Of a DNA stretch of 64,000 bases, positions 35,248-43,085 are shown in pieces. Within the stretch, counting starts at the first letter, position 1; every line of letters starts with the position of its first letter. The translations under genes and the position numbers were made by a program. The notes under the pieces are model-generated. The model ran no database searches, was not told the origin of the DNA, and saw only the letters and a list, made by a program, of their open reading frames with translations. Origin of the DNA: Rhodopseudomonas palustris (GTDB taxonomy: Bacteria > Pseudomonadota > Alphaproteobacteria > Rhizobiales > Xanthobacteraceae); contig NZ_QYYD01000004.1 in NCBI RefSeq assembly GCF_003591005.1, positions 124,001 through 188,000 on the forward strand. The letters are read 5' to 3'.

Positions 35248-36450
35248 ATGGCTGGCCAGGACCAACTCGACCAAGACGCAATCGCCGCCCAGTGGGAAGC
35301 GTCGATGGCCTCGGAAGATCCCGAGGCCGCCGCCAAGGCTGCACAGGAAAACGAACTCACCGGGACCATGGCGGAGCAATGGGCCGCCATGGTCGACGAT
35401 GGCGGCCGCGATCTCGGCGGCGGCAAGAACGGCGGTGAGCGCGTGCTGTCGCAGGAGGAGATCGACAATCTCCTCGGCTTCAGCGTCGGTGAGGTACATC
35501 TCGACGAGAATTCCGGCATTCGCGCCATCATCGACTCGGCGATGGTGTCCTACGAGCGTCTGCCGATGCTCGAAATCGTGTTCGACCGCCTGGTGCGGCT
35601 GATGACGACGAGCCTGCGCAATTTCACCTCCGACAACGTCGAGGTCTCGCTCGACCGCATCACCTCGGTGCGGTTCGGCGACTATATGAATTCGATCCCG
35701 CTGCCTGCGGTGCTGTGCGTGTTCAAGGCCGAGGAGTGGCAGAATTTCGGGCTCGCCACCGTCGACTCCAGCCTGATCTATTCGATGATCGACGTGCTGC
35801 TCGGCGGCCGCCGCGGCCAGGCGTCGCTGCGCATCGAAGGGCGCCCCTACACCACGATCGAGACCAATCTGGTGAAGCGGCTGCTCGAAGTCGTGCTCGC
35901 CGACGCCGAACAGGCGTTCCGCCCGCTGTCGCCGGTAACGTTCTCGATCGACCGGCTGGAAACCAATCCGCGCTTCGCCGCCATCAGCCGGCCCGCCAAC
36001 GCCGCCATCCTGGTCCGCCTGCATATCGACATGGAAGACCGCGGCGGCAATATCGAACTGCTGCTGCCCTACGCCACGATCGAGCCGATCCGCGGCGTGC
36101 TGATGCAGATGTTCATGGGCGAGAAGTTCGGCCGTGACCCCGTCTGGGAAGGCCACCTCGCTACCGAAATCGGTCAGGCCGAGATCTCGATCGACGCGGT
36201 TTTGTACGAATCGGAAGTGCCGCTGAGACAGCTGATGGCGTTGCAGGTCGGCGATACCTTGCCGCTCGAACTACGCGCGGACGCGCTGGTCGCGGTTCGC
36301 TGTGGCAACGTCACGCTGACTGAAGGCCGGATGGGCCGCGTCGGTGACCGCGTCGCGATCCGCGTCACCAAACCACTCCGCAAGCCGGTCACGACCTACG
36401 CGATGTTCGAACGGACCGACGAGCAAAGCAAAATGATGGAGGCACAATGA
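35248..36450 (+). CDS. fliM: Flagellar motor switch protein FliM
   Basis: FliM is the middle C-ring protein that binds CheY-P. The CheY-binding motif LSQEEIDNLL is present but at residues 67-76, preceded by an acidic, Ala/Glu-rich extension, whereas in enterics it is at the very start. The central domain (SYERLPMLEIVFDRL) and the C-terminal SPOA domain (PLRQLMALQVGDTLPL) are complete. 400 residues. Overlaps the next gene by 4 bases (ATGA). Confidence 0.96.
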   Translation: MAGQDQLDQDAIAAQWEASMASEDPEAAAKAAQENELTGTMAEQWAAMVDDGGRDLGGGKNGGERVLSQEEIDNLLGFSVGEVHLDENSGIRAIIDSAMVSYERLPMLEIVFDRLVRLMTTSLRNFTSDNVEVSLDRITSVRFGDYMNSIPLPAVLCVFKAEEWQNFGLATVDSSLIYSMIDVLLGGRRGQASLRIEGRPYTTIETNLVKRLLEVVLADAEQAFRPLSPVTFSIDRLETNPRFAAISRPANAAILVRLHIDMEDRGGNIELLLPYATIEPIRGVLMQMFMGEKFGRDPVWEGHLATEIGQAEISIDAVLYESEVPLRQLMALQVGDTLPLELRADALVAVRCGNVTLTEGRMGRVGDRVAIRVTKPLRKPVTTYAMFERTDEQSKMMEAQ

Positions 36451-36881
36451 GCCATACCCTGGGACTCGTCATCGAAAGCCTCGTCGCCGTGCTGTTGCTG
36501 CTGACGATCGGCTACTGCTGGCTGCTCAACAAGCGGCTGCTGCGGCTGAAGGCCGACGAGCAGTCGCTGAAGGCGACGATCGGCGAACTGATCACCGTCA
36601 CCGAGATCGCCGAACGCGCGATCGGCGGGCTGAAGCTCACGGTGCGCGAGGTCAACGACAACCTCGGCCGCGACATCGCCGCGGCGAGCGCGATGTCCGA
36701 GAATCTCAAGAAGCAACTCGCCGAAGGCGACAACGTGCTGCGCCGGCTGTCCAAGATCGTGGCGGCGGCGCGGCCGTCCTCGGAGCAGCAGGACGCGCCG
36801 ACGCTGTCGGCGGCGCGGGCCAACGCAGCTGCGGCTGAAGCCTTCGCCGAGCGGCGACGACACACTGGCCTGGCTGCATGA
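36447..36881 (+). CDS. DUF6468-type membrane protein
   Basis: 144 residues: one N-terminal membrane segment (ESLVAVLLLLTIGYCWLL), then an extended coiled-coil-like helix to residue 105 and a polar tail. Proteins of this type sit between fliM and motE in many alphaproteobacteria. Function unknown; a structural motor role is suggested by place and by translational coupling (ATGA overlaps on both sides). Confidence 0.75.
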   Translation: MSHTLGLVIESLVAVLLLLTIGYCWLLNKRLLRLKADEQSLKATIGELITVTEIAERAIGGLKLTVREVNDNLGRDIAAASAMSENLKKQLAEGDNVLRRLSKIVAAARPSSEQQDAPTLSAARANAAAAEAFAERRRHTGLAA

Positions 36882-37654
36882 GCGCGCTCCGGGATATCCG
36901 CATCCTGCCGGTGGTGCTGGTCGCGATCCTCGGCCTCGCTGTGCTGAAGATCGCTGGCCTGTTGCTCGATGGCGGCTACGTGTTCGACTACGACCCGAAC
37001 GCGACCAAGCCGTCCTGGGCGCAGGCCAACCTGAACTACCCGGGTGGCGCCGCCAAGGCTGCAAATCCCGACCTGGCTTCCGATATTACCGGTTCGGTAC
37101 AAGCGCCGGCCAAAACAGAACAACCGAAGCCGGCCGTTGCGGCGCCGGAGGACGTCAAGCCGCCCGAGCCGCCGATGGAGCACCCGGCCGGCATCTCGCC
37201 GTCCGAGCGCGCGATCCTCGAGCGGCTGCAAGCGCGCCGCCAGGAGCTCGACGCCCGCGCCCGCGAAGTCGAAATTCGCGAGAGTCTGCTGAAGGCGGCC
37301 GAGAAGCGGATTGAATCCCGCGTCGAGGAGATGAAGGCGACCGAGGGCCAGATCGGCAAGGCCGCCGAGCAGAAGAGCGAAGCCGACGCTGCGCGTTTCA
37401 AGGGCATCATCACGATGTACGAGTCGATGAAGCCGAAGGACGCCGCCAAGATCTTCGATCGCCTGGAGATGCCAGTGCTGATCGAGATCGCGTCGCAAAT
37501 CGCGCCGCGCAAGATGTCCGACATTCTCGGGCTGATGACGCCGGAAGCCGCCGAAAAAGTCACGGTCGAGTTGGCGCGCCGCGCCAGTGGAAAGACCTCG
37601 GCGACCGCAGCCGCGTTGCCTAAAATCGAAGGTCGTCCTGTCCCGGCAAGGTAA
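36878..37654 (+). CDS. MotE-like protein with MgtE N-domain fold
   Basis: 258 residues: N-terminal membrane anchor (VVLVAILGLAVLKIAGLLL), Pro/Ala-rich linker, long coiled coil (about 105-165), then a helical domain (TMYESMKPKDAAKIFDRLEMPVLIEIA in outline, with KMSDILGLMTPEAAEKVT) like the MgtE N-domain. In Sinorhizobium, MotE is a periplasmic chaperone for the motility protein MotC. No MotC is visible; the next plus-strand gene encodes a large secreted protein that could be the client. ATGA overlap with the gene before. Confidence 0.78.
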   Translation: MSALRDIRILPVVLVAILGLAVLKIAGLLLDGGYVFDYDPNATKPSWAQANLNYPGGAAKAANPDLASDITGSVQAPAKTEQPKPAVAAPEDVKPPEPPMEHPAGISPSERAILERLQARRQELDARAREVEIRESLLKAAEKRIESRVEEMKATEGQIGKAAEQKSEADAARFKGIITMYESMKPKDAAKIFDRLEMPVLIEIASQIAPRKMSDILGLMTPEAAEKVTVELARRASGKTSATAAALPKIEGRPVPAR

Positions 37655-37696
37655 CTGATTGCTGATTGCGTATGGCCTGGATCGCCCAAGACTTAG

Positions 37697-38026
37697 TCAG
37701 TCGGAGATCCGCGTCAGCACTGCCTTGAAACCGAGCGTGGGCGCTTCCGCCGCGGTGCCTTCGACTTGGGCAAAATCGCCAATCGACGAACCGTGGAAAT
37801 CGACTCGTACTTCGTCGACGCCGAACACCGATGCCACGTTCGGATCGTTGGTGTGCCGACGGCTCATGATCTTGCCGCGGATCTGGCCACCATCTTGCTC
37901 GTAACTGCCGACATAGGCGAATGCCGAACTGCCGCCGCGGAGCTTTCCATCGTCGGCAAATACCACGCCGGTGGCTCTTCGACGCGCCGTCTCAAATTCG
38001 ACTTTGTACAATCCCTTCAACAGCAT
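37697..38026 (-). CDS. GrlR-like small protein
   Basis: 109 residues from ATG 38026. LKGLYKVEFETARRRATGVVFADDGKLRGGSSAFAYVGSY in outline is the start of the GrlR beta-barrel family; GrlR itself restrains the activator GrlA of a type III secretion system in enteric pathogens. In rhizobial relatives such proteins are of unknown role. It lies antisense between motE and the 1226-residue protein gene, with no partner resembling GrlA. Transfer is possible. Confidence 0.6.
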   Translation of the reverse strand: MLLKGLYKVEFETARRRATGVVFADDGKLRGGSSAFAYVGSYEQDGGQIRGKIMSRRHTNDPNVASVFGVDEVRVDFHGSSIGDFAQVEGTAAEAPTLGFKAVLTRISD

Positions 38027-38374
38027 GACTAGACCGGTCCCCAATTGAACGGCTGATGAGAAGTCTCGCGTGTATCGGTGCAGAAATGTGATGGTGCGTC
38101 CCGCCGCAGGTCTTACTACAGAAATCTGGATTAGCCGACCTAATTAAAACGGATGGTTGCATCGTGACCGGCGCAACCATTGTGGTGGTATCGGCTGTGG
38201 CGCGTCTGCGTGAGCGCGGGCGGGTGATGGTTAAACCAACGTTAACGGCTTCCGTGGTGTAGTGGCGAGGGAATGCCTGCACGGGGAACCGCGCGGGCGG
38301 CGGTGCATCGGATAACGCAACAGGGGCGGATTCGGTTCGCCCGCCACAACAGGGTCGTTGACCGGAAGACACCG
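38027..38374. promoter_or_regulatory. 348-base control region with a perfect CtrA box
   Basis: TTAAACCAACGTTAA at 38231-38245 is an exact TTAA-N7-TTAA. It lies 130 bases before the gene for the 1226-residue protein. No gene is seen in the region. Confidence 0.68.
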
Positions 38375-41300
38375 ATGGCGCGGATGGCTGCCGTTGCAGA
38401 CTGGTCGGGAGCGTTCTGCTGGCGCCTCGTGAAAGTCTGCCTCGCATTTGGGCTGGCTCTGGCCGTCGCCCTCTCGGCGCAGCCGGCGGCGGCACAACCC
38501 GTGCGCGGCGAGGCGAGCTTCGACGCCAGCGGCGGCTACGGCCGGCTGCTGTTCACGCTCGCCGAGGATGTCGAATCCGATGTCGTCATGGCCGGCCTGA
38601 TCGTGGTGATCCGGTTCAAGCGGCCGGTCGATATTCCGATCGACCGGCTGACGGAGTCCGGACGCGATTACATCGGCTCGGCGCGGCTCGATCCGGATGG
38701 CTCCGCTGTGCGGTTGGCCCTGCTGCGCAAGTTCACCGTCAACCCCATGGCCGCCGGCGAACGGCTGTATGTTGACCTGCTACCGGAGAATTGGGCAGGC
38801 GCGCCGCCGAGCGTGCCGCAGGAGGTGGTGAAGGCGCTGGCCGAGCGAGCTCGCGCTGCGGAACGGGCGCTACGCGCGCAACAGGCGAGGGCCGACGTCA
38901 AGAAGCGTCCGCCGATCCGCGTGCGCGCGTCGATGCAGCCGACTTTCGTGCGCTACGTGTTCGAAGTGCCGCCGGGTGTCGAGGTATCGTCGACGCTGAG
39001 TGAGAAGAAGTTGACGGTGCGGTTCAATACCGGCCTCAATTTCGATCTCGCCGACGCGCAGCTCGCGGGCGCATCGAATGTCGGGGCGATCAGCCAGAAG
39101 GCCGACGGCAACGGCTCCAGCGTCGACTTCGCGCTGATCGGCGGCGCCGACGTGCGCTCGTTCCGCGAAGACAAGAGTTTTGTTGTCGACGTCAGCTTCC
39201 AGCCGCGGGAAGGCGAGTCGAACAAGAAGAGCGACGCCGCCCTGGTGCTGCCGGAGATCGGCAAGCTGGAAGCGGCGGCGAAGCCCGAGACTGGAAAGCC
39301 TGAAGCTGCCAGACCCGAAGCAGCCAAACCTGAAGCTGCGAAGCCTGTCGCCAAGCCTGAAGACAAATCGGAGATCAAACCGCTTACAAGGACCGAGCCA
39401 GCGGTGGTCGCTGCGCAGGCGACGATCCCTCCGTCGCCTGCGGGGCCTCCCGTGCGTGTCAGCGATACGCCCGCTGCGCCGGCGGCCACGCCCGTCGCTG
39501 TGGTGGCAGCCGCCGGGTCCGAGCCCGTCACGGTGCCTGTCACGACTCCTGCCGCGCCGCCTCCGGCAGCGCCGGAATCTGCACCCGCGATGCCCAAGCC
39601 GGCTGCGACCGCGGCGCGTCCAGTTGAGGCGCGGCGTACCACGGACGGGCTGCAGTTCGATCTCTCCTTCGCCGCGCCGATGCCGGTGGCGCTGTTCCGC
39701 CGCGGCGAGATGCTGTGGCTGGTCCTCGACAGCACCACGCCGTTCGATCTCGCCGCGATCCGGCGCGAAGGCGGCGGCATCGTCGGCGACGTCAGCCGCG
39801 TCGGGCTGCCGAACGGGCAGGCGATCCGCATCCGGCTGATTCGCCCACAACTCGCGACGCTGAGCGATGACGACGGCTCGGGGCGATCCTGGTCGATCAC
39901 GCTGGCCGATTCCGGCCGCGCGGCGCCGCGGCCGCTCAGCACCGTGCGCAACATCGCCGACCCCAGTCGCGCCACCGTCAGCATCGCGCTCAGCGGGGTC
40001 GGCCGACTGCATCGCCTGATCGATCCTGAAGCCGGCGATGTGCTCTCGGTGGTAACCGCGCTGCCGCCGCCCCGCGGCTTCATCAAGCGGCAGAGCTTCG
40101 TCGAGTTCAATCTGCTGGAATCGCTGCACGGCGTGGTGATCGAACTCAAATCCGACGAAGTGACAGTTGAGACCGCGGCCGAAGCGGTGGTGGTATCGCG
40201 GCCGGGCGGGCTGACGCTGTCGTCGGCCGAGCCCACCGGGCAGGCCGGCTCGGCCACCGAACGGCCGTTCTTCGATGTGACGCAATGGTCGAAGGATCAG
40301 GAAGGCCGATACCTGCCGGCGCTCGATGCGCGGATCAATGCGCTGTCGCGCGCGACCGGTGACGATCGCTTGCCGGCGCGGCTCGATTTGGCGCGGTTCT
40401 ACATGGCCCGCGGCATGTATCAGGAGGCGAAGGGCGCGCTCGATCTGGCGCTGCTCGGCGCCAATCCCGGCCAGGAAGACGCCGCCACGATGATCGGTCA
40501 TGCCGCTGCGGCCGCGCTGATGGATCGGCCGGAGCAGACGCTGAAGGACGTCGCCAACCCGGCGATCGCCTCGACCTACGAGGCGCAGATGTGGAAGGGC
40601 GTCGCGCTGGCGCGCCAGGGCAAATGGGCCGAAGCGCGCGAGAAGCTGAAGTCGGTGCAACTCGCCGTGACGGCGCTGCCACTCGACCTGCAACGTGAGG
40701 TGCTGAAGTCGGCGATGCGCGCCTCGCTCGAAGTGCGCGATTACTCCGGCGCCGCCAAGATCAGCAGCGATTTCGATCTGGTCGGCGTGCCGCCGGCGAT
40801 GGCGCCGCAACTGGCGATGATGCGCGGCCGGCTCGACGAGGCGCTCGGCCGCGATCAGGAGGCGCTGCGGCGCTACAAGGAAGCGATGGCCTCGCCCGAT
40901 CGGCAGGCCGAAAGCGAAGCCAAGTTCCGCGACATTGTGCTGCGCTCAAGGCGCGGCGAGCTATCGCCGGAGGAGGCGCTGCCGGAGCTTGAGCGGCTGT
41001 CGATGACCTGGCGCGGCGACGATCTCGAAGTGCGTACCCAGCAACTGCTGTCGAAGCTGTACGCCAGTGCCGGCCGCTATCGCGACTCGTTGATGGCAGC
41101 GCGGATCGCGACGCAGCTCGCGCCGAACTCCGACGCCGCACGGCAGGGGCAGGACGACAGCCGCGCACTGTTCACGCAGATGTATATCGGCAACAAGGGC
41201 GACGACATCCCGCCGATCGAGGCGCTGGCGACCTTCTACGAATTCCGCGAACTGACGCCGATCGGCCGCCGCGGCGACGAGATGATCCGAAGACTGTCCG

Positions 41301-42055
41301 ATCGGCTGGTCGCGGTCGATCTGCTCGACCAGGCCAGCGAACTGCTGCAGTACCAGGTCGACAAGCGGCTCGACGGCGCGGCGCGGGCGCAGGTCGCCGC
41401 GCGTCTGGCGATGGTGTATCTGATGAACCGCAAGCCCGACCGCGCCATCGCGGCGCTGCATTCGTCGCGGATCGCCGACCTGGCCGGCGAATTGCGCCAG
41501 CAGCGGCTGCTGATCGAGGCGCGGGCGCAGAGCGACATCGGCCGGCACGACCTCGCGCTCGACATCATCAGCAATATCGGCGGCCGCGAGGCGATCCGGC
41601 TGCGCTCGGATATCTATTGGGCGGCGCGGCGCTGGCGAGAATCCTCCGAGCAGATCGAACTGTATCTCGGCGATCGCTGGAAGGATTTTACACCGCTGTC
41701 GCCCGCCGAGAAGAGCGACGTCATCCGTGCCGTGATCGGCTACGCGCTGGCCGAAGACGCGCTCGGCCTTGGCCGCTTCCGCGAGAAGTTTGCGCCGCTG
41801 ATGACCGACCCGGCGGATCTAACCGCCTTCGACATCGCGAGCAAACCGTCCTCCGGCGACAGCGCCGCCTTCGCGGCGATCGCCAAGATGGCGGCGAGCG
41901 TCGATACGCTGGAAGGCTTCCTGCGCGAGATGAAGCAGCGCTTCCCGGACGCCAGCGCGCGTGCCACCCCGCCGGGTGCGGATATGACGTCGACGGGTTC
42001 GGTGCCGGCTGCAGCGCCGGCCGAGAAGGTGCGCGTCATCAAGATGGCGCGGTAA
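38375..42055 (+). CDS. Large secreted protein: AMIN-like beta domains, Pro/Ala linker, TPR-like helical repeats
   Basis: 1226 residues. A signal peptide ends near residue 40 (ALSAQPAAAQ). About residues 44-300 contain two similar beta-rich segments; a KPEAAKPEA-type linker with many Pro follows (about 300-430), then a third beta segment (about 430-530) and, from about 620 to 1180, helical TPR-like repeats (YMARGMYQEAKGALDLAL, and GRYRDSLMAARIATQLAPNS). This suggests a periplasmic scaffold that may bind the cell wall. Function unknown. Its CtrA box and position after motE link it to motility. ATG 38375 has GGAAG 7 bases upstream; 38273 is a less likely start. Confidence 0.85.
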   Translation: MARMAAVADWSGAFCWRLVKVCLAFGLALAVALSAQPAAAQPVRGEASFDASGGYGRLLFTLAEDVESDVVMAGLIVVIRFKRPVDIPIDRLTESGRDYIGSARLDPDGSAVRLALLRKFTVNPMAAGERLYVDLLPENWAGAPPSVPQEVVKALAERARAAERALRAQQARADVKKRPPIRVRASMQPTFVRYVFEVPPGVEVSSTLSEKKLTVRFNTGLNFDLADAQLAGASNVGAISQKADGNGSSVDFALIGGADVRSFREDKSFVVDVSFQPREGESNKKSDAALVLPEIGKLEAAAKPETGKPEAARPEAAKPEAAKPVAKPEDKSEIKPLTRTEPAVVAAQATIPPSPAGPPVRVSDTPAAPAATPVAVVAAAGSEPVTVPVTTPAAPPPAAPESAPAMPKPAATAARPVEARRTTDGLQFDLSFAAPMPVALFRRGEMLWLVLDSTTPFDLAAIRREGGGIVGDVSRVGLPNGQAIRIRLIRPQLATLSDDDGSGRSWSITLADSGRAAPRPLSTVRNIADPSRATVSIALSGVGRLHRLIDPEAGDVLSVVTALPPPRGFIKRQSFVEFNLLESLHGVVIELKSDEVTVETAAEAVVVSRPGGLTLSSAEPTGQAGSATERPFFDVTQWSKDQEGRYLPALDARINALSRATGDDRLPARLDLARFYMARGMYQEAKGALDLALLGANPGQEDAATMIGHAAAAALMDRPEQTLKDVANPAIASTYEAQMWKGVALARQGKWAEAREKLKSVQLAVTALPLDLQREVLKSAMRASLEVRDYSGAAKISSDFDLVGVPPAMAPQLAMMRGRLDEALGRDQEALRRYKEAMASPDRQAESEAKFRDIVLRSRRGELSPEEALPELERLSMTWRGDDLEVRTQQLLSKLYASAGRYRDSLMAARIATQLAPNSDAARQGQDDSRALFTQMYIGNKGDDIPPIEALATFYEFRELTPIGRRGDEMIRRLSDRLVAVDLLDQASELLQYQVDKRLDGAARAQVAARLAMVYLMNRKPDRAIAALHSSRIADLAGELRQQRLLIEARAQSDIGRHDLALDIISNIGGREAIRLRSDIYWAARRWRESSEQIELYLGDRWKDFTPLSPAEKSDVIRAVIGYALAEDALGLGRFREKFAPLMTDPADLTAFDIASKPSSGDSAAFAAIAKMAASVDTLEGFLREMKQRFPDASARATPPGADMTSTGSVPAAAPAEKVRVIKMAR

Positions 42056-42065
42056 CCCCAACGCG

Positions 42066-42170
42066 GTCATTCCGGGGCACGCGCAACGCGCGCGAACCCG
42101 GACTCCAGAAGTTGTTATGCGCGGTTGAGATTCCGGGTTCGCTCCGCTGCGCTACGCGCCCTGGAATGAC
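42066..42170. repeat. Palindromic intergenic repeat, 'cattccggg' type, copy 1
   Basis: About 105 bases, from GTCATTCCGGGGC to the inverted GGAATGAC. Inside, CGCGCGAACCCGGA pairs roughly with TTCCGGGTTCGC. About 90% identical by eye to the copy 92 bases further on. Together they fill most of the 412-base gap before marR. Confidence 0.88.
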
Positions 42171-42261
42171 CCGGGGAGGGGCTAGGCGCAGGCCGATAGG
42201 CGGAACCGATAAGCGCGGTGCCATCCGCCATCGCCGTTCAATCTTTACACAGCCTCTCGTT

Positions 42262-42368
42262 CGTCATTCCGGGGCGCGCGCAACGCGCGCGAACCCGGAA
42301 TATCGAAGTTGTTTTGCGCGGTTGAGATTCCGGCTTCGCTCCGCTGCACTACGCGCCCCGGAGTGACT
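42262..42368. repeat. Palindromic intergenic repeat, 'cattccggg' type, copy 2
   Basis: Direct repeat of 42066-42170 in the same orientation. It lies at the left border of the catabolic island. Confidence 0.88.
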
Positions 42369-42467
42369 CGGGGAGAGGCTGAGCCATTCTTGTCAGGCGC
42401 CATGCCCCTTGGATTTTTCGCGATTCTCGGCAAATCAGGATGGTTGAGAGTCTCAAGGAGCGATCGC

Positions 42468-42944
42468 GTGGCGAAGAAAGTGAAACAGAAGGCCAAAAAC
42501 CTGTTTCGGCGGCCGGGCTTTCTGGTGCGTCGGCTGCACCAGATCTACGTCGCGATCTATCTCAAGGAGTGCGAGCGCTTCGGGACAACGCCGGTGCAGA
42601 CCAGCATCATGCAGGTGCTGCTCGACAAGCCTGGGCTCGATCAGGTGGCGCTTGCTGCCGAAATCGGCATGGATCGAACGACCACCTCAAACGTGCTGAC
42701 CCGTCTCGAGAAGCGGGGGATCATCCGGCGCGAAGAAGCTGAAAAGGATCGACGTGTCAGGCTGGCTTTTCTCACCGAGGAAGGCAGCGCAATGCTCTCC
42801 GATATGCAGGGGGCTTTAGACAAAGCTCACAGCCGTCTGATCGCCCCGCTGCCGGAGAGCGAGCGAGAGACCTTCATCGAGCACCTTGCCCTGCTGGTTG
42901 AATCCAACAACGACGCAGGGCGCACCGTGCTGCGCAATCTATGA
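42468..42944 (+). CDS. MarR-family regulator of the UbiD island
   Basis: 158 residues with the MarR winged helix (QVALAAEIGMDRTTTSNVLTRLEKRG, in pieces) and the wing RREEAEKDRRVRLAFLTEEG. Proteins of this family often bind aromatic acids or their CoA esters and repress the matching catabolic genes. The start is taken as GTG 42468, because AAGGAG lies exactly 7 bases before it; the ATG at 42402 has no such site. Two near-identical palindromes follow the gene, before ubiD, and are its likely operators. Confidence 0.85.
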   Translation: MAKKVKQKAKNLFRRPGFLVRRLHQIYVAIYLKECERFGTTPVQTSIMQVLLDKPGLDQVALAAEIGMDRTTTSNVLTRLEKRGIIRREEAEKDRRVRLAFLTEEGSAMLSDMQGALDKAHSRLIAPLPESERETFIEHLALLVESNNDAGRTVLRNL

Positions 42945-42984
42945 GCGCCTGCTGGTGAATGTTTGACGTTGTACGTCCGAAATC

Positions 42985-43000
42985 CATCAGCATACTGATG
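42985..43000. promoter_or_regulatory. Palindromic operator 1 (MarR-type)
   Basis: CATCAGCATACTGATG: 6-base arms CATCAG/CTGATG. Its core differs from operator 2 by one base (C for T). Centre at 42992.5, 69 bases from operator 2. Confidence 0.7.
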
Positions 43001-43035
43001 AGAGAGTGGCTCGGAGAGCTTGAGACTGCCCGCGG

Positions 43036-43067
43036 TTCACGCCGCGGACAGATCGTCAGTATACTGA
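43036..43067 (+). promoter_or_regulatory. Promoter of ubiD operon with operator 2 over the -10 box
   Basis: TTCACG (43036-43041), 18-base spacer, TATACT (43060-43065). The perfect palindrome TCAGTATACTGA (43056-43067) covers the -10 box, so a bound repressor would block RNA polymerase. The ribosome site GGAGG follows at 43074-43078. Confidence 0.65.
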
Positions 43068-43085
43068 TAATATGGAGGCTTGCGC

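Noticed and set aside
36847-36903. Overlap of DUF6468 and motE as a possible frameshift
   Set aside because: It is a plain ATGA overlap with both proteins complete.
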